Assembly (NCBI GenBank): GCA_037903355.1
Contig: JBAJFE010000041.1
Span: 434,001-498,000 of the forward strand
Source of the DNA: Trichuris trichiura
Taxonomy: Eukaryota; Nematoda; Enoplea; Trichinellida; Trichuridae
DNA length: 64,000 nucleotides
Reading direction: 5' to 3'
Shown here: in pieces, positions 1-12,548 of the stretch
How positions within the stretch are numbered: the stretch's first letter is position 1
How the letters are laid out: each line of letters starts with the position of its first letter
Program-made: the position numbers and the translations under genes
The notes under the pieces: generated by a model
What the model saw: the letters and a program-made list of their open reading frames with translations, nothing else
What the model was told of the DNA's origin: nothing
The model's database searches: none

Positions 1-9
1 GAAAACCTA

Positions 10-252
10 CAGTGGCGACACCTGTGGACAAAGTCTTGTTTTTTTTGCTACTTTTCTGGCTATGCCGTCCTTATATTTTAGTTTAGGCTTAGAGTATTGC
101 AGAACATGTACGACTAGCGCATTCAACTTTCTCGCATCCTTGAAAGCTGTTTTGTTCGCTAAGCTCAAGCCTAGACAATAAGCCAAGAGAGAAAAGATAG
201 CTGGAAAAGTAGTGAAAAAACAGCCCACTTTGTCTTGTAGGTGTCGCTACTG
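10..252. mobile_element. Fold-back / MITE-like element with ~50-bp terminal inverted repeats
   Basis: The two ends are inverted copies of each other: CAGTGGCGACACC at 10-22 faces GGTGTCGCTACTG at 240-252. Similarity continues inward about 45-50 bp on each side, including the ACTTTGTC blocks and the poly-T/poly-A stretches next to CTACTTTTC. No transposase reading frame lies inside. A target-site duplication cannot be confirmed because the left flank is only 9 bases long in this window. It is probably a non-autonomous DNA transposon; the family is not identified. Confidence 0.6.
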
Positions 253-916
253 TCGATCTTTTCGTGGGACGTACATTTTTCATTGTCTTTTGAACTCAAA
301 GTGTGCAGAGAAAAAATTGCAACTAAGTCTGGCCTCCTGCAGCAGCACGGGTAGTTGCTGGCACGGCTAATACGCGTACATTGTAAGGTGGAGTTTATTC
401 TTTTTGGATTTGTAACCCCAAAGGATACCTGCGCTTACGGATGCGTATATCGAGGAGGTTACGTCGTACATGCTTTGCGCTGCTGTCGCGGCGAATTTCG
501 CGAAAAAAACACTATTGGTTGTCCGCTTTCTTGTTGGGCAGCGGCAAGGCGCATTTCAAAAATAGAAGAACTTGAATTCAGGCATACTGTAATCAAAAAG
601 CTGTCGATGCTTTTGGCACGAACGTACGAGCTTGAAACTAATTTCAGCTACAGCGGTAGATTGAGTCGACGCGCCTCCTGCTTTGTTGATTTTGTTGGCG
701 AATGTTAAAATATCCAATTTTAGGCTCGAAAATATTCTTCTTTTGCAACTGCTGTCAAACGAGCACGTTTTCAATATACGTAAACTTCTGCCTTATGCAT
801 TGATATCTATTGTCCATCGACATGTTAATTTTTGACCAGTAATGACCTGCTTAAATTTTTGTTATTGAAACTGCGCTGTTCCTCCTTTGCGCCTCTAACG
901 AAAGTCGCTATTGCAG
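253..916 (+). other. Region upstream of the paracaspase; possible extra 5' coding exon
   Basis: No complete gene is recognisable here. One stretch, 724-779, has an AG acceptor in front and a GTAAAC donor behind. Its phase (two bases left over) fits the one base that exon 917-1071 needs, so it could be an upstream exon carrying part of the MALT1 death domain. The encoded peptide is too short to prove this. The start codon of the paracaspase gene has not been found. Confidence 0.25.
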
Positions 917-3900
917 AGGCGAAGCTATGATATTGATGAACAACTCGTCATCGCCTGCCGAACAGCTGCTCCAACTGCTTGGAAAGCAAGGAAAGTGTGT
1001 TGCCGATTTTTTAAATTACTGCCACAATGCCGGAATGCGGGAACCTCAACTTGTGCTTCACAGGAAGTTCGGTATATATTTCCCCTTTTCGCTAGTAATA
1101 AGTTGTGGTAAAAAAAAAACAGCCGATCGCGCCTATTCATTTCTGTTATTTCGTAGTGATCTTTATGCTTTTAATATTTCGATCCGGCGTGTTTTGAGCC
1201 GCTTCAATTTGTAGAGCAGGTAAAGATTATCAAGCAACCTCAAGTGGTTGAACACGAAACGGAACCTGATACAATGCTCATAGCTTGTTTGGCAAGCGGA
1301 TTCCCGTATCCTACCTATCAGTGGTACTGTAATTCGACGCTGCTTAAAGGCGAAGTGGCAAATGTACTATCGCTTCGCTTGGAGTAGTAGAGCATTGTTA
1401 ATCAAGGGATGAGCCTTCAAAAATTTTTAAAACTTAGGTGCGTCTCGCAGGAAGCTGTCTACTACTGCATCGCGTCTAACGAAATAACCGAAGATGAAGT
1501 GTGGTCAAGCTTTTACTACAGAAATGGCAAGCACTGCTGTTCGGCCGTGAAAACTGACCAGATACGAATACGTTCCAGTTTGCCTCAGCGATCCAGTGAA
1601 TATTTTAAAATCCGTCTCCTTACTTAACCAACATTGCACCCGTTGCAGCTTGCGAAGTAATCACCTCAAATTCATTGAAAGACGAAAATTTTACGGGTGA
1701 CCCAAATGGTGTTAAGCTGAAAGTATGACGTCAGAGAAAGTGCGTATTAACGACTACCTTTTCCTGTACAGCTTGCTGGCGATTCCTTCCTTACTGAAAC
1801 GAACGAATGCGTGGAGAAGGAAGAGGAGGAGGAGGAAGAGCTCATTGCAGTAGACAAGGTCGCTTTGATCATTAGCAATTCGCAGTATTTGCATTTGGGA
1901 AAGCTGTTAACGCCCACCTATGACGCCAATGTGCTTGCGGAAAATTTGATTCAATTGGGTTTCAAAACGGTCACCCTATCCGATCTAACATTGGAGGAAA
2001 TGCGCGGGATGCTCACGGAATATTGCTCTCTGCTCAGCAACGGAGTATACGGTGAGTACGGTGCAAAAGAAACCTGCAACTCGTTTACTTCATTCTGTTA
2101 TGTTGTTTGGCGGGCTTTCTCTTTGTTGATTAGATGTTCAGCTTATTTGCATATTTTTAACCGTAAAAGGAGAACTTGTAGGAACGAAGCTGCAAGCATT
2201 GGCCTTGTAAAATAATGCGGCTTTCGCTATCATTCTTGATAAGTCGTCGGCAGTTATTCGTACGCTGATGGCGGATCGCAAAACAGTCTGAAGGTTTTGG
2301 GCCCAGCGAGCTTTTAAGTTTCATGCCGCAGCACTAAGGCCCGTATTCCCCATTGTAAACTGGGAAAAGTATTTTTCGATTATTTTTCTTTCGTCCTTGT
2401 TTCCCGCCAATTGTGGCTGAAAAATTTGCAACTTGATTTAGCATTGTTTTATTAGTATAATGATTATCAGGTTATTACTGTAGAGCAGTTATTTCCTTAA
2501 CTGCAGAGCTAATCGAGCGCTCTATCGACCCGTCTTTAGGTACGAAACTGCTAATTATTTTTTGTAAACAGTTTTTTTAGGTACTTCTTGCATTCTGTCC
2601 CCTTTAAGTTGACGCTATATAAGGTTATTTTTTCTTCAGCCGCATTGTATTTTGTGGGGCACGGATTCGAAGCGAACGGACAGAGCTACCTGATACCAAT
2701 TGACGCTGCCGAAAGGATTGAATCTTTTAATGAATGTCTGTGCGCGGAAGAAGTTTTATCAATGATGCAAGAGAAGAGTCCCGCAATGAGCGTCATCTTG
2801 TTAGATATTTGTCGAAGGTATTAGGCGGGATAGCTTCCAACGATTAATGAGGGGCTGTCAGGCATGCCTATCCTTCTTGCTAAGACAAGGCCTAACTTGT
2901 CTTAGCAAGAATATCCTTACCAACTTTTGTAGGCCGTTTTGTAAATGCGTACAATTTAGATCCGATAACTTTGAAGTGCCTGTATGCGACTTTGTAACGT
3001 ACAAATCGCGCGTCAACCGAAATACCGTCGTTGGTTACGCTACGTAAGGTCAATGGGCGCTGTTGAAGTCGTATATTTTGGTGAATCGTTTTTTAGGAGT
3101 TTTGGAGAAGGAGCCTACGAAGTTGTAGGTGAACTTAACGGTGTCTTCATGAAGTATTTGAAGAAATACTTGCAACTGCGAAAGCCGGTGGCGGAAATTC
3201 TCACTCTCGTTATGCGAGGTACGCTTGGCCATTGTAGCTGCCGGAAAGAGGGGCAAAATTTTACCATCTTCAATTTTGCTTAGATTTGGAAAATGATGCG
3301 CAAGCAAAGACGGTTCAATTTCCCGAAGTAAGAACAAACATGAGCAAGCTGCGTAGTCTTGCCGATCCGTTGATTTTCGACAGCCATACTGCAACCTACG
3401 ATCTTCATACCTACCGCTGGCAGCAGTTGCACCGTAAGCGTAGGCGCGGGCTGAGTGCTTTTCAATTTCTTTTTGTATTTAGAGCTGCCGGAGCCGATGA
3501 AAATTATCTTTCCGCTGTTTCATGTTTTCGCGTTGATTTGGTTCGATTTTCACGGGTACTTTAGCAATATGGTAATTGTGTACACTTCCGTTCTGTCCAT
3601 GCCAACCGAAAATGGCGAAAGGACTACCAACGCTGAGACCGAATACGTTGCCATGTTGATGCTGCCTGACGTAAGCGCTGCTGACCTTTTTTGGCGGCTC
3701 GCAGTTTATATACGGCGTTGCAGGTTTTCGATAGCACTTCCTCTGTAATCACTCTCGGTGAAAACAATCGGACGGCCGTAAAGACTTTGGTCAAAAACCT
3801 TCAGCGGCTAAAGGTAGCAGAGACCACCGTAGCATTTGAAAATTTCAATAATGCTTTACGCAGGGTGCAATGGAACTGCAACTGCAACTGCGGGAGTTGA

Positions 3901-3977
3901 AAGATGGCAAAGTGATATCCGTCGCTACTGTTACCTTATCCGATGTTCTTGTATCAAAATTGAACGACACTGCCTAA
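917..3977 (+). CDS. MALT1: MALT1-type paracaspase (Ig-like plus caspase-like domains), 5' end unresolved
   Basis: MALT1 paracaspases are arginine-specific cysteine proteases of the caspase fold, acting in CARD/BCL10-type signalling in vertebrates. Exons read: 917-1071, 1215-1383, 1438-about 1546, 1772-2051, 2640-2817, 2960-3043, 3097-3218, 3284-3433, 3483-3670, 3724-3813, 3864-3977 (TAA at 3975-3977), about 546 residues. All junction phases agree; only the 1546 donor is uncertain. In order the product has the tail of a death-like domain (QLLGKQGKCVADFL), an Ig-like domain with the C...YQWY...YYC pattern, an acidic Glu-rich linker, and the caspase-like fold. That fold starts DKVALII and carries the catalytic His in FVGHGFE and the catalytic Cys in LLDICRR. 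A C-terminal Ig-like segment (HQLPEPMKI, NMVIVYTSV) follows. Human MALT1 (824 aa) has two N-terminal Ig domains and a long tail; only one Ig and no long tail are seen here. The gene is convergent with Kv2. Confidence 0.9.
2874..2911. repeat. Perfect inverted repeat (16-bp arms, 6-base loop) inside a MALT1 intron
   Basis: TTCTTGCTAAGACAAG at 2874-2889 is exactly complementary to 2896-2911 around the loop GCCTAA. It sits in the intron between paracaspase exons 2640-2817 and 2960-3043 and takes up about a quarter of that intron. It would form a strong RNA hairpin in the pre-mRNA. Confidence 0.9.
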
Positions 3978-5005
3978 GATGAATGCCCTCTTTGAAGCAA
4001 AGGGATTTCGCTTCTCCTCGACGGATCAAAGGCTCTTCTGAAAGCGTCATCCGTTGTCCATTTGCTCAAGCTTAAAAAAAAGTTGAAGCAAAGCTCAATA
4101 ATTAGCGCATGCGGGCCACCGCAAACGCTAAAGTGTTCGTTAGTCGACTTTTCCTAATGGAACCTGCGCATCATTATTTTGAATATCGTCTGGTGACGTG
4201 GTGGCAAATATTTGGCGCCTTTTTTTAAAAATATGCTAATGTCTGCGGAAGAAAGCGGCCTGTTCGATAGGTTGTTGTTCAGCATTTCGTTCTTTACCGT
4301 TTGTATACCTCTTGCGGAAGCCTTTGGTCATTTCCGCTCCGTCTGCCTGCCAGTTGAAGTTATAAGGCTTTTCGCGGTTTGTAGCCGAAAAAGGGCCTAC
4401 CGACTTAGACGGCTGCTTCGACATCGTCATTGTCTCAGCCGTACGTTACGGCATTATTAGCAAGAAAAAAGTCATTATGCCAACCGGGCGCGCGTGCTCA
4501 GGACCAAGTATGCAAATTTGTTCATTGCATGTTCGCCGGAGTGCTGAATTCGAATTTGTAGACAAGCGGAAGCCTACGAAGCTGCTAAGAAAAGAAGAAA
4601 AAAGCGGGAAGCACCAAAGTTTAAAAGCAATTTTTTCTTTCGCCTCTAAAAGACTGCGCACTATTGCAATGTTCTCAGGCTGAGAAGAAGGTTTTTTATT
4701 GTTTATTCAAGTTTAAAATGTCCGTATGGTAAACAGAGTTACCATGAACACACGCTATCTATAGCCGATGGGTATTTTTTGTTTTTAAACTGCCGAAGCG
4801 TAAAGAAAAGTTTGACGCGGCTTTTGACTCGAAAATGCGTAACCTGCAGTTGCTTAATCTTATTTTTAGTGGCGGGAAAGCATCCAGTCGCTGCTTAGGT
4901 ACGAAGTTGACATTTGCTTTTTCAGTTATTGTTCACGTACCGCTTTACTGTTTCGGGCATCTTGATGTGTCAAAAATATGAGCTAAAAATAAGTTGGTTT
5001 TGTAA

Positions 5006-5027
5006 AGTTTGCCTTTAAAGGCAAACT
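5006..5027. repeat. Perfect 22-bp palindrome
   Basis: AGTTTGCCTTT at 5006-5016 is followed directly by its reverse complement. It is isolated and intergenic, with no obvious partner. Confidence 0.85.
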
Positions 5028-7239
5028 CGAGTAAGAACGACTTGTATGCGTCATTGGCGTTCAGCCTAGGAAGCGCAAAAGCTCTGCGAGCCGTTAATTC
5101 TAAGTTTCTTAATCGTTTGAAATGTTACTAGTGGTTTTAGATCCTGAACATACTGTTTTCGGTAAGTTACAGTGTGCTGATAGTTGAAAGCAAGATAGTT
5201 ATGGTACAACTGAAACTCGCCCGCAGTAGGTAGATCTGTCGTTGAGTTGAGTCTTATCAGCGCAGGATATTCCCTAATTTTGTATAGGTGATTAGGGAGG
5301 TGTAAATATTCGCCGTCGCTTTGCTCATCCTTTGACTTATTCGTTATACGGTAAGTACATATTTGCCAAAATCTGAAAGCTTCATATTTCGTAAATAAAA
5401 AGTTCCAATGCTTCTCGATGAACTGTATTCGCAATGGTCAGAAGAGGATGACTTATCTGAAATGAAAAATTAGTTTACTATAGAGCTCAATGTCTGGAAT
5501 ATGATAAACGAAGTGGGTTGTTGAATCATAGTTTTATGGTTGTAAGAATTGTTCAGCGTTGCACAGCTACCCAAATGGCATACTTGTTCAATAACAGGAA
5601 CTTAAAACTGAACTCGTTCTGAGAATGGCATACTGTATTAAGTAAACTGTTCGGTCGAACAGAACTCCGTACAGTTGAGACCTTGAACTTTTTGTTCCGG
5701 CTTGACAATGTATTGAAAGTTGAAAATGCTTGTATTATTATTTTTGCATTCTCTTTTACCTTCTCTCAGGAGAGGGCAAAGATTTAAATTTCGGTTATAA
5801 TGATCGTCAGGTACTAGTTTCCAGGGAAAACGAGATCTTTAGGCTGCAGTGAAGCCGAACCCAACTGGTAAGCAAAGCAGCTGTTGTACAAAGCCTAGCG
5901 GAAATGCCGAAATTCTTGTAAGACTTTTAAATGGAATGAGCATAATCTATTGCTGTGCCCGCGCAGTTTGAAAAATAGTGTTTATACGACTGATTGCTAC
6001 TAGTTGAAAAAATTTAACCGTAGAAAAACACGGTATCTTTGAGCACGGAAATACCTGCAGATTGGTTTGCGTTATTTCGCGCCATAATTCTCCCCATAAA
6101 GCACCGCTTAACGCGCTGTCCGTACAGGCAAAGTGCAGACAGTTAGCAGCATTTCTGAGCGCGCAACACAAGTAGGAATAAGAAAAAAATTACTTTTGCG
6201 CGCTAATACGCGTAACTCGCTTTGCCTCCGCTATTGGATTTAAATATTGCGAATGTTAAAAAATTATAATAAATTGTCTTATTTTGAGCAATGCATGTAG
6301 TCGTTTATTGGAAAATGGCTAATACGCATAGCGACCACTTTAAAATGAAATGCTTAAAAGACAGGTGCCTGATCAATAGTTAGCCATTCTCGTTTGAAAA
6401 TCGCTTACCGGACTCATTGTTTTGCAAACGATTTTCAGGTACGCAAAAGCAAGTTAACAACTAGGGCGCGGCATTTCGGCACAATGAGACAAAAAAGCGA
6501 CCCAATGAATTTTTGAATAAATCCAACGCTGTTAAGTTTAGGTATTCTTTCGGTGCTAGTAAGCTTCGTTCGTGACGGAGACCTTTAAAACCTGAAACTG
6601 CTTTAAGCAATGCCGCTTCAGACATTGGATTACTTTTCGGACTCAAACTGACATCTGCTTATCTCAGTCTACTATCACACTGACGACTCCGAAAACGCCG
6701 AAACTCTTTTACCGCTTCGGTTTTCAAAAAAACAAGCATACCGTAATTCTTCATAATTAATAAGCAGTACGTGTTGCGCATATTTAATTCGTATGGAATA
6801 AGTGCAGAATTTGAGTCAAACTTGAGTCTTTTTCATTAAACGCCAGATGGGTACTGTACGTGGAAGTAAAATCAAGTTAACTTAATCCGAATAACAATAT
6901 GTAGCCTAAACAAAAGTCATTGCTTCTTTTAATTTTACGCGTAGACCGTTTGTCACGGGCTCTTGATCTTCGGCTTAAGCATAAGCTACTTGCGGTTACT
7001 TGACCTAACTGAACTTGATTTTAGTTCCACCCACAGTAATCCTGGACCCGTAATGGGAGAGGTCTCAAATTGATTTTCAAGCGGTAAGCGTACATCTGGT
7101 TTATGATGACGTGACTAAACCTGCTTGTAAACGATTTTGAGTTGCCTATAGTTGATTTCTGCCTTGAAAACAATCGTTATGTAGGGAACACTTAGACAAA
7201 CCGATTCCTTTCTTTCTTCAAGCTTAGGTTTATCTATAC

Positions 7240-7422
7240 CAGTGTTTCTCAACGTGGGCCCTGGGACCCCCTGGGAGATTTAAGGGGAGCCCTGGAAGCC
7301 AGGGGATCCTGGAGGATAATGCGGCAGGACATTGTCCCAATAAACGGTGGGCCCTTACAAGGATTAGGGGGCCCTGACAAGGCCTAGGGGAGCCCTGGGG
7401 CAAAAAAGGTTGAGAAACTATG
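7240..7422. mobile_element. hAT-type MITE with perfect 8-bp target-site duplication
   Basis: The element starts CAGTGTTTCTCAAC and ends with the inverted form GTTGAGAAACTATG. Both resemble the CAGTGNTTCTCAAC ends of hAT elements in many animals. The 8 bases ATCTATAC stand immediately on both sides (7232-7239 and 7423-7430), which is the duplication length expected for hAT insertion. The 183-bp body is rich in GGGGCCCTGGG-like runs and has no coding capacity. Confidence 0.9.
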
Positions 7423-8641
7423 ATCTATACTTTCATACTTAACAATTCTGACATGGTTATTTCTGTAGTGGTGCTTTCATGACTCCATACTAGATTTTAC
7501 GAGTTCATTTGTGACTTAGCTCAGCATCATGAATACTCGTTATTCTTGAAGCTTTGTCCAAATGCTCAGCTTCGAGGACTTTCAAGTGAGCAGCATTCGC
7601 TGGTGCTTTCATGCGTTATTAGGGTGCATTGAAGTTCATAGATGAGAAAGATGGTTACTGTGTATCATAAGGCCACAAGAACTACTTTCCGTTAATGCGA
7701 CTTTCCTTGCGGCATTTATGCGCGCCATAACTTGTTGTTTATTTCCCTGTAAACAATGAAAACAGTGCCTTTATAGGTATGTACTCGCCTCGAATAAATC
7801 ATTTTAAACCTTGACATCCCGACAAATGATAGACCTTTCAAGGCAACAGGCCGGCACAGAAGGACGCAGTGACGGAAACACATTTGTGCGTTGCGTGCTG
7901 AGCGAGTGAGAACGTCAGTGTTCTTTTTTATCAGTTGCTGCTGTAGAGATGCCTTATAAGGGTAGGATAAGAGCACTTGAAGTACGAAAGGAAGGTAGCC
8001 TTGCGGACAAGAGGCCGCATAGCGCACGCTGACCAGTAGTTCTCTGAAAGAACCACTTTCAAGATCGACTGAGAATAAACAATTGGATTCTTTACAAACT
8101 TTTCCTTACACGTCGACATTCCTTCATGGTGACATCCATTGAAAGCTCATTTTTGGCGATTTGGCGATCGTAACGTTTGATTGGCCATTGTTAGAGTTTC
8201 TTGTCGTCCTCTCTCCGTTTGCGGCTGACAGAGCGCACCGATTTAGCTACAAAATAAACATTGCTACATGAAGTCATCTCGAGCGTAGCGGATATTGAAA
8301 CGGAGCTCAGTGCTTCCGATGAATTTCGTTGTCAGTATGGTTGACTGCTTAATGCTTACTGTAGTAAGAAAGGTACCTTCCTTCCTTCGTAATTGGCGTC
8401 CATTATTTTCGTTGCATTTCCGGCAGAGCTGTCCGAACAAGGTTTGTCCGGAAAACTTTGTTCATAATTGCAACGTAAATTTTAAAAAAAGTCAAGTTTT
8501 CGTAAACTAAGTTTGAAGCTAGGCGACTTTTTCAAAGGTTGATATCGTTTCGCGCCTACAAAACGAAGCCGTACCATTTGTAGCTTCTGGCGGCGAAGAT
8601 AGCATGAATGTGAGCTTGAAAGAGCTCAGCGTCTTTGTTGC

Positions 8642-10761
8642 TCACGCGTTCAGCTCTTGTTGCCAGGCTAGTTGGGTCCTCGGCGATTCCTTTGAGCTCT
8701 GCCCTTGACCGCTGCCGTACATCGCTTCCCGCAGACTTTTGTATGACTTAAAGTTTCTAAACATTTGCGATACTTTGGCGGCCAGCTGCCGACTACGAGT
8801 AGGAACTTTGCCGTTTTGGGCATCCGCAATTCCAGTCGGTACTACGTTCATCATTCGTTCATCTTTCCACGCCGTGGCATTGCTTTGCTCCGACGTCGAC
8901 ACGTCGGAGCTGTTGGGAAACCTCTGCAGTGGAATATTCTTGACATATTTATCCTTTTCTTCCTAAAAAGGTTCTCCCTTTCCAAATGTTTCTACTCCAA
9001 ATACTGTTGGACGGAAGGAAGGTTAATAGCTCATCTGAGCATAATTTTCAGCTACGAAAAGCGATTTAAACAACAATAACGGCGATTTGGCTCAATGTTC
9101 TTACCGTATCCGAAATAATTAAGAATAATCAAGTTCGAAGTTAATCAAAATTGGCAGAAATGTACATAAGTGTCACGTTATTACCTCGGCAAACAATATT
9201 TTATCTTCGGAAGCCGCTTCGCGTAGTCTTTTCATTGAATTTTCATTTCCGAAATTGTGTATATGAGCAGTTGCGTGGCGCCTATGAATGCTGGGTTTGA
9301 TTGTCCCTTCCGCCTCGGCGGCGGTGGCCATAAGTTGCTCGGACAGTCTTTTCATGTCCATTGCGCGCAGAAGCGCATCGCGACGTTTCATCGCCTTTTC
9401 GCGGCGCATTTGATTGCGGTAAAATTCGGCAAAGTTGTTGACTATAATTGGAATAGGCAGAGCGATAACCAGCACTCCGCATATGCAACAAAGAGCGCCG
9501 ATAATTTTGCCGGGAACCGACACCGGATACATGTCACCATAGCCGACCGTGGTCATTGTTATGCTGGCCCACCAGAAGCTGGCCGGAATGCTTGTAAAAT
9601 TTGTATTTATTTGGTCCTTTTCGGCAAAGTAGACCAAGCTGCTGAACATCATAACGCCCATCGACATGAACAACATGAGCAGACCCAACTCACGGTAGCT
9701 GTTTTGCAAGGTGAATCCCAAAGATTGAAGACCGGTCGAATGGCGAGCCAATTTCAATATTCTTAGTACTCGCATGATCCGGAACACTTGCACTACCCGT
9801 CGGGCATCGTGAATATGCTCCGTGCTCATCATGTGACTTTCATTGAACAAAAGCGACACGTAAAATGGCATAATGGCTAGTACGTCGATTACGTTCAATG
9901 GCCGTTTAACGAATTTCAGCTTATTGGGCGCCGCCCAAAATCGAGCCGTATATTCAAAGGTAAACCACGCAATGCAAACCACTTCTACGTAGTAAATGTA
10001 AGGATTGTCAATGCTTTCATTGGTAATTGGATCATAGTGGTATATGCCGGGAATTGTGTTCAACGTCAATGCCAGTGCAGCTAGGCAGATAAAAGCCATC
10101 GATATAAATGCGATCACCTGAAGGATATGCAAAATAATAAGCAAAATCCATGAACCTACAAAAGTCAACTTCAATTATTATTATTATTATTATTATTACT
10201 ATTTTTTGGTGGACTTTAAAGTATGCAAATTACGATGGGCAAACTGGAATACGTTATCTTTCCGACTATATACAAGGAGGCGCCGGCGAAGTTTTGTGGG
10301 CACTATTTATTTCCAGCTAACTGAAGCGGTGCTGACAGCGAAAAAGATAATATGCAAAATATCCAACAGCAGACGAAAACAAGGCAGCTAGATCACATCG
10401 TTCTCATTTACATAATCTTTTGTTGAAATCCCTTTGTTGAGGTCAGCTTAGCCTGTCACAATTGACGTGACCGTGCCTATGCTGTTGCAAGCCTTTGTAT
10501 GTTAAGCATAAGCGTCTAACAAATCTACTTTCCTTCTCGCCTTCATTTCCTGACTTTCAGAACTTTATTTGCACTTTCGCACATGGCGGTTTGCATTGAA
10601 CAATCAGCGCCCATGTTGGATGTTCAAAAGTTAGTCCGTTTTACCCGAATTTTGCCGGATAGTGATTTACTCGCTCAGAAGAAGAGATATACGTTCTAAG
10701 CAGGTAAGATTTCTCATTCAAGCATCTAGAATAATGATAATAATATTAATATTAATATTAA

Positions 10762-10859
<98 letters not shown>

Positions 10860-12509
10860 GCTCACTATGACAAAAGCGCTATATCCTGTCAAAGCTGAAG
10901 AAATATTTAACTATTAGTTTAATACTTGAGTTACTAAGCTACAAGGCACTATACAAGAGCTGCCGAAAAAGGAATTAGGCAATACAGTGCGGTATATTTC
11001 CATTGGCGAAGAAGTAGCACCGCTGTTAAGGAGCTGAAAAGTATTTTACCTTTTATGGCATCGCTTAAACACAATGGCTTAAGAAAATTTCAACTAAAAG
11101 TTGCTTGGCCAAAAATGCTAAAGCGAATGCTGTACTGACCCTTGCAGCGTTGGACGATTGAGGCTTCTCGAGCAAATTCCACGCTTTCATTCTCAGTTTG
11201 GCACAGTATCCGTCGCCGAAGCGCTCCGTCGTATGTTCATTAAGCATAAATTCGCAGTCCTTTCTCATCTCTTCCTGAATGGAATCCTTCAGCTGATAGA
11301 AGCGCTGCTGGCAACACATTTCCAGAAAAGCTTCGTCAACGCCCCAATAATCCAATTCCGTCGTGAAAGCAAGAACGCATATGTCCTAAAAATTACATCC
11401 CGTCATATAATTGTACCTTTAAGCAGTTTTTCTCCCTTTTGCCAATATGTAAAAATGCGCTTATTTTGGCATGGATGCTTTTTATTTCAGGGTTCTCTGG
11501 CTTTTTGGCGCCAGCTGACCCTGAACTGGCCATGGCCTAACATCCACGCTTCAACGCAACGCCTAGGATTCCAACGCTTTCTGTAAAACTTCCTGGCGCC
11601 CTACAGGGGCTGTAGGTGCTTTAAAGTATCTACATTTTGGCTATCCGTATTCGCAATTAGAAAAAATATGCCGGAAAAAATACATAAATGATATGTATTT
11701 TGTTACTCTGTTAGTTTACATTAGAAAGCCGCCTACGAGCGCGAGCAGCTGTTAATATTATTTCAGCAATTCCATGTACGCAGCGTAAATATTAAGAAGC
11801 GAGTTGGGAAAAATATGCATCCTCTATTTGCATTGTCCTTTAACATGTAATAGCAGCCCTGCGTAGTAGGATTCGTATTGAAATTATAAGCGACCGAATG
11901 GCGCAATCCCGAAAATATTTGACGAAACGTCGAATAAGCGCTAAAGCGTGCGGACAACTGACTACTGACAACTTTCGTACGTTTCAGATTGCGCGTACTG
12001 AATTTAGCCAACCCCCGACATCTCGTAGTAAATCTTCGAGATAACTTCTCTGAGCAATTTAGCAAAAGCGCGCCTACGTCACAAGGGTCGCACCTTGCTT
12101 CCGCCAAGCAAAGCAACGTCAGCCAGTATAACTGATATTCGCAATTCAAGCTTCAAAATGTAATCAAACGGCTCTCGAATCCAAAAGTCTATTTGAATAT
12201 CAACGGATAATTATTAAAACTGCTTTTGTGCTTTTTTTAAAAATATCTGCCGCTATACTATCAATATGAGCGAAATAGTGCTTTGCGTGGGATAGGTCTA
12301 AGCGTAGTTGCACCTTTTTAGGCATTTTGTCATAACGCGCGTGGATCAATGCTATAGAGAGCATCTAAAATGGAAACACTTCATTAAAATGCTAATTTTA
12401 GCATTTGAACGATGTCCCTTAGGCTTGGTGAAGAGTTCCGCTCATAACCTAAATAAATAGACATCACTGCCAAGGCACTTTAACGTGATGCAGTAGGGCT
12501 ATTTATCAC

Positions 12510-12548
<39 letters not shown>

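Larger units (their letters stand above)
3978..8641. other. Convergent intergenic region between MALT1 and Kv2
   Basis: No recognisable gene. The reading frames are short and resemble no family I know. The region holds a perfect 22-bp palindrome (5006-5027) and a hAT-type MITE (7240-7422). A TTTATT at about 7738 would read AATAAA on the minus strand, a possible distant poly(A) signal for the potassium channel gene. Otherwise nothing is seen. Confidence 0.6.

Noticed and set aside
9257..9766. 169-codon open frame on the plus strand
   Set aside because: It is antisense to Kv2 exon 3, whose minus-strand frame has unmistakable channel motifs.
10662..10898. Open frame encoding a long poly-leucine run
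   Set aside because: It is the ATT microsatellite in Kv2 intron 2 read in translation.
11763..12149. Minus-strand Cys-containing frame with a hydrophobic start, like a secreted protein
   Set aside because: It starts at TTG directly after a stop, has no ATG, and lies in Kv2 intron 1; no clear splice context or homology.
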